A program made the translations under genes and the position numbers. 18,681 nt of DNA, taken from positions 1 through 18,681 of the forward strand of contig NZ_JOAP01000085.1 in assembly GCF_000720475.1 (NCBI RefSeq), read 5' to 3'. Source of the stretch: Streptomyces aureocirculatus. GTDB lineage: Bacteria > Actinomycetota > Actinomycetes > Streptomycetales > Streptomycetaceae. Of the stretch, positions 1 through 6,009 are shown in pieces. How positions within the stretch are numbered: the stretch's first letter is position 1; each line of letters begins with the position of its first letter. The notes beneath the pieces are model-generated. The model made no database searches and had not been told where the DNA came from. It saw nothing but the letters and a program-made list of their open reading frames with translations.

Positions 1-106
1 CTTTGGCTTTCACCACCAGGTAAGTCAGGTGACCCAAGAACCTCCTCCGAATTCATCCCGGATAATCCGGGGATACAACAAAGCGCCTCACGGCGCACGA
101 CGTGCG

Positions 107-283
107 TAGACCGTCTTCCACGGGCCGAACCGTTCGGGCAGGTCGCGCCACTGAACGCCGGTCCGCACCCGGTGCAGAACTCCGTCGATCACCTGCCGGT
201 GATTCCGCCACCTGCCACAACGCCTGTTACTGACCGGCAGGAACGGTCGCAGCCGTTCCCACTCGGCATCCGTCAGATCCCCC
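107..283 (-). mobile_element. IS5-family transposase N-terminal fragment, copy 1
   Basis: Read on the minus strand this stretch gives an uninterrupted peptide containing DLTDAEWERLRPFLP, RQVIDGVLHRVRTGVQWRDL and PERFGPWKTVY. These are the usual N-terminal helical region of Streptomyces IS5-type transposases, which open with 'LTDAEWERL' and continue beyond 'GPWKTVY'. Only about 59 codons are present and the catalytic DDE residues are missing, so it is a dead fragment. A second copy with the same two ends lies at 2699-2884 in the same orientation. No inverted repeats or complete element were found. Positions 1-106 upstream hold no gene I can support, only a short palindrome (CCCGGAT/ATCCGGG) near 57-72. 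Confidence 0.8.
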
Positions 284-315
284 CGGGTGGCGGACGGGGG
301 AGCATGCCCCGGCCG

Positions 316-1002
316 TCATTCCATGCCTTTCTTGCCTGGCGTCCAGAAGGGTTTGGTCAGGACTGCGCGCCGGTCCCAGCCCGCTTCCTGGACGAGCACC
401 CGCCGCACTGCTTGCACGTCCCGTGCCTCTCCGGCGACATATGCGATCCCTCCGGGTTCGGGAGCGATTCGTCGTACCGCGTCTGGCAGTGACGTCTCGC
501 CCCGGAGTACCCAGTCGAGCCGGTCGCCGCTTGCCAGGGGTAGGCGATCCGCGGCTGTCGCCGTCTCGACGCACCCGGAGACGACGGCTTCCCCGGGAAG
601 TGCCGCGAGCATCGCACCGAACGCGACTGAGGCCGTCTCGTCGCCGACGAAGAGGTGGCTGGCGGCATCGGGGTGCAGCGTGAAAGTGCCCTCGGGGCGC
701 CGCAGGCGCACCTGTTCGCCCGGTGCGACGGTGCGGCCCCATCGGGCGCCCGGTCCGCCCGCTGCGTGGTCCAGTACGCACAACTCGACGGCGCCGGACG
801 GGTCGTAGTGCCAGATCGAGTATGTACGGAGAGTGAGTCCACCGACCAGGACACGTACCTGCTGGCCTGGCTGGACCTCCAGACCGGCCAGTTGTTCGCC
901 GGCGATGCGCAGCCGACGTATGCGGGCGGTGAGCTGCTCGGCCTCGGTGACGGTGCCGCGTACGGTCAGAAGATTGAGGACGGGGTTCAGAACGGAGGGC
1001 AT
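316..1002 (-). CDS. Siderophore-interacting protein (FAD-binding ferric-siderophore reductase family)
   Basis: The 228-residue product resembles the SIP/ViuB branch of the ferredoxin-reductase superfamily: cytoplasmic flavoproteins that reduce Fe(III)-siderophores or act as small NAD(P)H oxidoreductases. An N-terminal FAD-binding barrel carries the flavin motif RTYS (residues 59-62). A nucleotide-binding half follows with HLFVGDETA (116-124) and YVAGEARDVQAVRRVL (188-203). The tail, DRRAVLTKPFWTPGKKG, matches the family's usual ending. Length is near the lower end for the family. The ATG at 1002 is preceded by GAGGAG with a 7-base gap, which supports this start. It follows an MFS exporter remnant and a darcynin-like gene on the same strand, so it is probably the last gene of a unit read from the gap at 1821-2065. 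Whether its substrate is a siderophore or another molecule cannot be told from sequence. Confidence 0.85.
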   Translation of the reverse strand: MPSVLNPVLNLLTVRGTVTEAEQLTARIRRLRIAGEQLAGLEVQPGQQVRVLVGGLTLRTYSIWHYDPSGAVELCVLDHAAGGPGARWGRTVAPGEQVRLRRPEGTFTLHPDAASHLFVGDETASVAFGAMLAALPGEAVVSGCVETATAADRLPLASGDRLDWVLRGETSLPDAVRRIAPEPGGIAYVAGEARDVQAVRRVLVQEAGWDRRAVLTKPFWTPGKKGME

Positions 1003-1065
1003 GAGGGGCTCCTCAAGGGGGCGGGTTGTCGTACTCAGCGGGAGGCGAAACGGGATAGTGCGCGT

Positions 1066-1326
1066 TCACGAGAGTGCGTGCCGGGCGGCGCCTCCGTAAC
1101 CGGAGACCACGGCCAGCGTCACCGCCGACAGAGTGACCGGCGCAAGGCCGGAGGTCAGGCCGGTGCGGGCGGACAAGATGATGTTGGCGGCCACAATGAC
1201 CAGGGCGGTGCCGGTATCCCGGGCTGTGACGCCGAGACCGGAGTCCAGACCCGCCTGGTGCGGCGAGAGCGAGGCCGCCACGCCGTAGGTGAGTGCCGGA
1301 CCGGTGCCGACCGAGACGGCCTGGAG
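1066..1326 (-). pseudogene. C-terminal remnant of an MFS (DHA2/EmrB-like) transporter
   Basis: The minus strand encodes a hydrophobic peptide with GPALTYGVAASLSPHQAGLD, SGLGVTARDTGTALVIVA and SGLAPVTLSAVTLAVVSGYG, ending at a TGA at 1066-1068. The pattern of a GLxSGL-like turn, then TAR-(x)2-G and a last transmembrane helix resembles the end of 14-TM drug exporters. That would be a natural target for the TetR regulator at 2066. An in-frame TGA at 1327-1329 interrupts it. The frame upstream (APSYWKHAY) still looks coding for a few codons, then similarity is lost. Most of the transporter (roughly 400 residues) is missing. The family call rests on motif resemblance only. A separate small membrane protein is possible but less likely. 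Confidence 0.5.
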
Positions 1327-1460
1327 TCAGTAGGCGTGCTTCCAGTACGAGGGCGCGCGCTTCCGCGGGTGCCCTTGTGCCGCCGCGGAAGCTGAGTGGC
1401 CAGTGCCGAATGACGGTTCGTCGGACGGTCACCTACTGCGCCGCACCGGTAGGCGGATAC

Positions 1461-1820
1461 TTAGGCGTTGACGGTCGCCAGAATGCCGGGGTCGTAGTGC
1501 TTGGCATATGCGTTCTCTACACCCACAAGAATTTCGACGACCTCGAAGTAGTGGTCCCAGAACGGCGTCTCGCGCAACGCCTCGACGACCAACTGGAAGG
1601 ACTCGTGATCGCGTGCCTCCCAGACCCAGATGTCGGTGACGCGGGCCGTGTAGAACTCGGTGTCGAAGTAGCGCCAACGTACGTCCTGGGCCTTGTCCTT
1701 GACGGCGGGCAGAACGCTCTCCTGGAAGGCGGCGACGCGCTCCGGCACGGACAGCTCCAACCAGGCTCGATTGGTCTTAAGGAGAATGAACGCTGTTACG
1801 GCGGGCTCGAAGTCGGACAT
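1461..1820 (-). CDS. Darcynin family protein
   Basis: The 119-residue soluble protein starts MSDFEPAVTAFILLKTNRAW and contains WRYFDTEFYTARVTDIWVWE, then WDHYFEVVEILVGVENAY. This resembles the darcynin family, small alpha/beta proteins of unknown biochemical role, possibly of a dimeric ferredoxin-like fold. The start at 1820 was chosen because GAGGAG lies 7 bases upstream on the minus strand. A longer frame to 1856 exists, but its extra residues (MTTVQHPARSCC) have no ribosome site and are probably untranslated. It is the first gene downstream of the palindrome at 1963-1987 and diverges from the TetR gene, so TetR control is likely. No catalytic residues can be assigned. Confidence 0.75.
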   Translation of the reverse strand: MSDFEPAVTAFILLKTNRAWLELSVPERVAAFQESVLPAVKDKAQDVRWRYFDTEFYTARVTDIWVWEARDHESFQLVVEALRETPFWDHYFEVVEILVGVENAYAKHYDPGILATVNA

Positions 1821-2065
1821 GCAGCAACTCCTCGCAGGGTGCTGGACGGTGGTCACGATGAGCCTCGACCAGGCTGGGAAGGTCGGATGCCAGTCGGGAA
1901 GCTCGCGCGCGCCGGTTCCCGTTGCCCCTGCGACGAGGGGCGGGCGTGACTTCCCCCAACCGGTTTCGGTTCACTGTGTACCGAAACGATAGGAGTATCG
2001 ATGCATGGTGTCTAGTTATCCGGCGAGGCGATGATCCAGTCGGGCAGTCTCGCTACCATGGCGGG
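1821..2065. promoter_or_regulatory. Divergent intergenic regulatory region between darcynin and tetR genes
   Basis: This 245-bp gap separates two divergent genes and must hold promoters in both directions. Its main feature is the 25-bp palindrome at 1963-1987 (annotated separately). The rest is lower in GC around 1970-2030 than its surroundings, as expected of a promoter. I could not fix -10 and -35 boxes with confidence. Confidence 0.6.
1963..1987. promoter_or_regulatory. Palindromic operator, probably for the adjacent TetR regulator
   Basis: The arms GTTTCGGT (1963-1970) and ACCGAAAC (1980-1987) are perfect reverse complements. An inner CAC (1972-1974) pairs with GTG (1976-1978). Only the T/T positions 1971/1979 and the central base 1975 break the symmetry. 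Size, symmetry and location about 80 bp upstream of a divergent tetR gene match TetR-family operators, so autoregulation plus control of the darcynin side is the simplest reading. Binding is inferred. Confidence 0.75.
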
Positions 2066-2638
2066 ATGATCGAGACGAAGCGCCGCGGTGGCCGACCCCG
2101 CAGCGAGCAGGCACGCCAGGCCGTCCTGTGTGCCGTCGACGATCTGCTGCTCGAGGTCGGCTACGCGGCGATGTCCATGAAGGGCATCGCTATGCGGGCG
2201 GGCGTCGGGCGGCAGACGGTCTACCGCTGGTGGTCGACGAAGGCGGAGGTCCTCTTCGAGGCGTGTGTGGACGACGCCGAGGAGGAGCTCGCCGTCGCGC
2301 CGTCGCCTACCCGGCTCGCCGAGGTCACGTCCTACCTCGACGGACTGATGCGCTTCCTCGCCTACTCACCGGCTGGAGCCGGCTACCGCGCCCTGCTCGC
2401 CGCCGCGCAGCACGATCCGGCAGTGAAACAGCTGATCGCAACCAAGGACGTTCTCGGCGACAGCGCGAGGGCTGTCCTGCATCGCATCGACCCGGGCCGG
2501 CCGACCGGCGACCACGCAATCGACCGGCTGATCGGACCCACCTTCTTCTGGATCATGAGCGGGCGCGACCCGGCGCAGCTTGACATCCACGAGCTGGCGC
2601 GAAGCTTCCTCCATGGTTTCGGGTCTGAGGAATCCTAA
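2066..2638 (+). CDS. TetR/AcrR family transcriptional regulator
   Basis: The 190-residue protein has a basic N-terminus (KRRGGRPRSEQARQAV) followed by the TetR helix-turn-helix. The recognition part is MSMKGIAMRAGVGRQTVYRW (residues 36-55), with the usual STKAEVLFEA ending (57-66). The C-terminal ligand-binding domain (about 75-185) contains RALLAAAQHDPAV and IDRLIGPTFFWIMSG and resembles the TetR C-terminal domains common in actinobacteria. The ATG at 2066 was chosen because the HTH then starts at the standard distance. The frame is open further upstream but that stretch contains the operator. It is divergent from the darcynin, exporter-remnant and SIP genes and probably represses them and itself. 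The ligand is unknown. Confidence 0.92.
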   Translation: MIETKRRGGRPRSEQARQAVLCAVDDLLLEVGYAAMSMKGIAMRAGVGRQTVYRWWSTKAEVLFEACVDDAEEELAVAPSPTRLAEVTSYLDGLMRFLAYSPAGAGYRALLAAAQHDPAVKQLIATKDVLGDSARAVLHRIDPGRPTGDHAIDRLIGPTFFWIMSGRDPAQLDIHELARSFLHGFGSEES

Positions 2639-2698
2639 AGGCGAGCCCGGCTTGTCACTCTCGGCCACATGCCGACGGCTGTCATCGGTGTTTCGTAG

Positions 2699-2884
2699 TA
2701 GACCGTCTTCCACGGGCCGAACCGTTCGGGCAGGTCACGCCCCCTGAAGGCCGGTCCGCACCCGGTGCAGAATCCCGTCGATCACTCGATCACCTGCCGG
2801 TGATTCCGCCACCTGCCACAACGCCTGTTACTGACCGGCAGGAACGGTCGCAGCCGTTCCCACTCGGCATCCGTCAGATCCCCC
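2699..2884 (-). mobile_element. IS5-family transposase N-terminal fragment, copy 2
   Basis: This is a direct repeat of 107-283, with the same start (TAGACCGTCTTCC) and end (CGTCAGATCCCC). It differs by scattered substitutions, one extra base near 2743-2750, and an 8-bp tandem duplication (CGATCACT) near 2780-2790. Together these add 9 bp and disturb the reading frame, so this copy is more decayed. The IS701 element at 2888 is inserted immediately beside it. Confidence 0.8.
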
Positions 2885-2887
2885 TAG
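2884..2887. repeat. Target site duplication of the IS701 element, left copy (CTAG)
   Basis: CTAG directly precedes the left inverted repeat, and the same four bases follow the right one at 4284-4287. IS701-family elements duplicate a 4-bp YTAR target, which CTAG fits. Confidence 0.8.
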
Positions 2888-2903
2888 TAGTGCTTCGTTA
2901 GGT
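2888..2903 (+). repeat. IS701 left inverted repeat
   Basis: TAGTGCTTCGTTAGGT is an exact 16-bp inverted match to 4268-4283. The TAA that ends the alternative -1 frame of the transposase (2898-2900) lies inside this repeat. Confidence 0.85.
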
Positions 2904-3001
2904 TCTGGGTCTGCTGGTGGCAAGGGGTCGGCCGCAGGTGGTGCAGGTGCCGGTCCAGCACCGCAGCATGTCCTGAAGGGTGTCCAGGACCTGGTAGAGG
3001 C

Positions 3002-4231
3002 TCAGGCCGGCATGTGGGCTTTTGGGTCGTAGCGCCGCAGAGTGAGGAAGGCCTGGGCGGCGGTGACGAGGGTGACGTGGTGGTGCCAGCCGCGCCAGGT
3101 GCGGCCCTCGAAGTGGTCCAGGCCCAGGCAATGTTTGAGTTCGCGGTAGCCGTGCTCGATCCGCCAGCGCATCTTCGCCCACCGCACCAGATAGGCGATG
3201 GGGGTGGTGGGCGGCAGGTTCGTCATCCAGTAGCCGGTCGGCTCAGCGGCATGTTCGGGCTGTTCGACCAGCAAGGTCCGCTCCGGCAGCACGCCGTCCC
3301 ATCTGCTGCGTCCACCGGCCTGTTCCTGCGCGGTGCGGCGCGCTTCCTTGCCTGACGGCCGCACTTGGAGCGCGGCGAAACGTGAGGTCATCGCGCCCTT
3401 GCTGCCCTGACGCCAGACAACGTCGCGGAACGGCGCACTGCCCTCGACGAAAGTGTGCAGGGGCCGGGGCGCCTGGCGACAGCGCCGCAGTGTGCGCGGC
3501 CCGAGCCCGCCATAGTGGGGTTGCCACGGCCTGGCATCGGCAGGCCGTGCGATCTCTTTGGGGTCCAGGGCCATGACGTAGGACCAGCCACGCTCTTCCA
3601 GCACGAGCCTGAAAGAGACGCTGCGGCCATAGCCGGCATCGGCCACGATGACCGGCACCGTCCCCAGCCACTTGGCCAGCCGGTCCAGCAGGCCCACGGC
3701 CAGGTGGGTTTTGGGCACGTGGCCGATGTCGTCGGGCACCCCGGCCCGGTGCCTGCGCTGGTGACCGGCCGCCCATTCTTCGGGGAGGAACAAGTCCCAT
3801 TCCAGCGGGCAGGACGCGGTGTCGGTGGCTGCGTGCACGCTGACCGCGACCTGGCAGTTGGCGCGTTTGCCCAATGCTCCGCAGTACTGCCGGGCCACTC
3901 CCACCGACGCCCGCCCGCACTTGGGAAACGACACATCGTCGACCACCCACACTTCCGGCCGGATCACCCGGCAGAGTCTCTCGGCGATCCGTCGGCGCAC
4001 CGGTGTCCAGTCCCACGGGGAGCGGCTGACGAACTGCTGCCGGGCCTGCATATCGCCGTCCGGCAGCCGTTCGGCCATCGGCTGGATCGACTTGCGCCGG
4101 CCCTCCAGCATCAGCCCCCGCAGATAGCACTCGCCCTTGGCCCGCTGATCCTTGCGCGGCACCGAGGCGAACACGTCGGCCACGAACAACCCCAACGCGG
4201 CCCGCGGCCGGTCTACTTCATGCGCGTCCAC
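3002..4231 (-). CDS. IS701 family transposase
   Basis: The 409-residue DDE transposase has its first catalytic Asp in VWVVDDVSFPKCG (D98/D99), the second in VPVIVADAGYGRS (D198) and the Glu in MRWRIEHGYRELKHCLG (E359 or E364). A GTG start at 4231 (MDAHEVDRPRAALGLFVADV) is the first start codon in this frame inside the element. The frame is open beyond the right repeat, but that part lies outside the IS and cannot belong to it. The product ends at TGA 3002-3004 after YDPKAHMPA. A C-terminal tail resembling those of related transposases (GLSLYQVLDTLQ, then CWTGTCTTC) is encoded in the -1 frame. That frame is reachable from the slippery CCCAAAA at 3020-3026 and ends at TAA 2898-2900. Either the short protein suffices, frameshifting makes a product of about 440 residues, or a base has been lost. 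Confidence 0.92.
   Translation of the reverse strand: MDAHEVDRPRAALGLFVADVFASVPRKDQRAKGECYLRGLMLEGRRKSIQPMAERLPDGDMQARQQFVSRSPWDWTPVRRRIAERLCRVIRPEVWVVDDVSFPKCGRASVGVARQYCGALGKRANCQVAVSVHAATDTASCPLEWDLFLPEEWAAGHQRRHRAGVPDDIGHVPKTHLAVGLLDRLAKWLGTVPVIVADAGYGRSVSFRLVLEERGWSYVMALDPKEIARPADARPWQPHYGGLGPRTLRRCRQAPRPLHTFVEGSAPFRDVVWRQGSKGAMTSRFAALQVRPSGKEARRTAQEQAGGRSRWDGVLPERTLLVEQPEHAAEPTGYWMTNLPPTTPIAYLVRWAKMRWRIEHGYRELKHCLGLDHFEGRTWRGWHHHVTLVTAAQAFLTLRRYDPKAHMPA
3020..3026 (-). other. Candidate -1 ribosomal slippery heptamer in the IS701 transposase
   Basis: On the minus strand the bases read C CCA AAA in the transposase frame, a canonical X XXY YYZ heptamer five codons before the stop. Slipping back one base gives CCC AAA and enters a frame encoding about 38 further residues with a CxxxCxxC-like cluster. 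A 6-bp hairpin (GTCCTG/CAGGAC) lies further downstream than usual stimulators do. Confidence 0.4.
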
Positions 4232-4267
4232 ACATCCAACATGCTCCTGATCAGCACCAACGGAAAG

Positions 4268-4283
4268 ACCTAACGAAGCACTA
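4268..4283 (-). repeat. IS701 right inverted repeat
   Basis: ACCTAACGAAGCACTA is the exact reverse complement of 2888-2903 and is followed by CTAG at 4284-4287. Confidence 0.85.
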
Positions 4284-4288
4284 CTAGG

Positions 4289-5880
4289 AACTGTCCGAGC
4301 AGCTCCTGGACGCGGCCCTGGAGGTGACGGGCCGGCTCGGCTCCAAGCAGCAGGCCGCCATCGACAACCTCGGCAACGGCGTAATGACCGAAGCCGACCT
4401 GCAGGTCCTGCTCGGCTGGAACGCCACAAAGGCCCCGGCCGCACTACGCAAGTCACTGGCCGAAGTACAGGCGCTGCGCGATGAGTTGCGCGACGCCGGA
4501 AAGCTCAAGGTGTGGGCACGGGTCCCGCCGCCGCAGGGCGGCTTCGCCGACGACCCCCACGCCCCTCTCGTATACGCGCTCGAGGACTACGACGAGGAAA
4601 CCGGCACCGCCCGCAAGTCCGAGATCTTCACCCAGCGCGTCGCCACCCCGCGCACCCTGCCCGAGCGGGCCGAGACGCCCGAAGAGGCCGCCGCGATCAG
4701 CCTCGACCTGCACGGGAAGATCCGCCTCGACGTCGTCGCCCGGCTGCTCGACCTGGAGGGCGAGGCAGCCGCGTGGGACGCACTGTTCGGTGTGGGGTTC
4801 GAAGAACCCCACACCGGGCGCCTGCTGCCAGCCGCTGAGTACCTGTCGGGCAACGTCCGCCTCAAGCTCACCCAGGCCCAGGACGCAGCCGCCGTCGATC
4901 AGCGGTTCGTGGCGAACGTCGCGGCGCTCACCGAGGTACAGCCCGAGGACGTGCCGCCGGGGGAGATCCGCGTCAAGCTCGGCGCGCCCTGGGTGGACGT
5001 CTCCCTACGTGCAGGAGTTCCTGCGCGGGCTGCTGCACGATGAGTCGATCAAGGTGGAGCGGGCCGCCGGTTCCACGTGGCCGGTTGACTGCAACACCGA
5101 GCAGAACGTGATGATGACCACGGTCTGGGGCACCCAGGAGATGAACGCGGTCCAGATCGTCCGCGCCCTGCTCAACCAGCGGCCGATCCGGATCAGCTTC
5201 TCCTCTCCTGAGGAGGCCACCGCCGCGCAGAAGGCCCAGCTCCGGACCGAGGCGATGACCGCGACGACCATCGCCAACAAGTACGCGGAAAAGATCAACG
5301 AGGAGTTCCGCCACTGGCTATGGAAGGACGAGGGGCGCGCCGAGCACCTCGCCATTCTCTGCAACACCCGCTTCAACAGCTTCGTCCTGCGCAACTACGA
5401 CGACGCCCCGGAGCTGTCCCTCCCGGGTCTGTCCACCGAGTTCACTCCCCGCTCGCACCAGCAGTCCAACGAGCCCAGTGCGCTGCTCGCCCACGAGGTC
5501 GGCGCCGGCAAGACGCTCGAGATGTCCATGGGCGCCATGGAACTGGGCCGCCTCGGCCTTGCACGCAAGCCGGCGGTCGTCGTGCCCAACCACATGGCCG
5601 AGCAGTGGACGCAGGAGTTCCTGCAGGCCTACCCCGGTGCGAAGGTTCTGACCACCTCCACCAAGGACTTGTCCACCCGACGCAAGCGCAAGCGACTCGC
5701 GGCCAAGGCCGCCACCGGCGACTGGGACGCGATCATCATGACGTACGGCGTCATGAAGACGATCCCGCTCTCCGCGGCTGAGCACGAGAACTACATCGCC
5801 AACCAGCTTGCCAATTTCGAACGCGACCTTCAGCGGCGCCGCGCCGCGATCATCGCCAAGGGCGAAGACCCTGAGAGAGC
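4289..5880 (+). pseudogene. Truncated N12-class DNA methylase/helicase-like gene with a frameshift
   Basis: The frame is open from the IS701 boundary: EQLLDAALEVTGRLGSKQ, then NGVMTEADLQVLLGW, to about 5003. It then continues one frame over from about 5007: YVQEFLRGLLHDESIKVE, then LPGLSTEFTPRSHQQ. A Walker A box follows (HEVGAGKTLEMSM, about 5491-5529) and helicase motif Ia (AVVVPNHMAEQWTQEFLQAY). This layout resembles the very large plasmid and phage proteins combining N6-methylase-like and superfamily 2 helicase domains (COG4646-like). Removing one C from CCC at 5004-5006 restores PWVDVSYVQEF, so the break is a +1 insertion. The 5' part is lost next to the IS. The 3' part is lost near 5880, after KGEDPERARA, where the frame runs into unrelated sequence to 5995. 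The DEAH box and later motifs are missing, so no activity is expected. Confidence 0.75.
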
Positions 5881-6009
5881 GCGGGCCGGGCAGCGCCGTG
5901 CCTCGGTCGGGTGGGCGACAGGCGTTCGGGCCCGACGCAGTGCGGCGCGGCGCTACTCTCGGCAGGCACAACCCGGTGGCCGTCCAGGGGCGTAGGGAGG
6001 GGACTACTC

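Larger units (their letters stand above)
2888..4283 (-). mobile_element. Complete IS701-family insertion sequence (1396 bp)
   Basis: The element is bounded by perfect 16-bp terminal inverted repeats and flanked by CTAG direct repeats. It contains one transposase gene on the minus strand. Length, the 4-bp duplication and the transposase type agree with the IS701 family. Inserted between an IS5 fragment and a truncated helicase gene, it looks recent, because repeats and target duplication are intact while the surrounding genes are decayed. Confidence 0.9.

Noticed and set aside
57..72. Short palindrome CCCGGAT/ATCCGGG as an IS end or operator
   Set aside because: It is too short, has no partner elsewhere in the window and no gene context.
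655..1395. Long plus-strand open frame of 246 codons
   Set aside because: It is antisense to the flavoprotein gene and the MFS remnant, has low-complexity charged content and no ribosome site.
3455..4273. Plus-strand frame of 272 codons within the IS701 element
   Set aside because: It is the mirror of the transposase gene, whose DDE motifs are clear on the minus strand. High GC keeps antisense frames open.
4232..4456. N-terminal extension of the transposase beyond the right inverted repeat
   Set aside because: This stretch lies partly outside the element, in helicase sequence read backwards, so it cannot belong to the IS gene.
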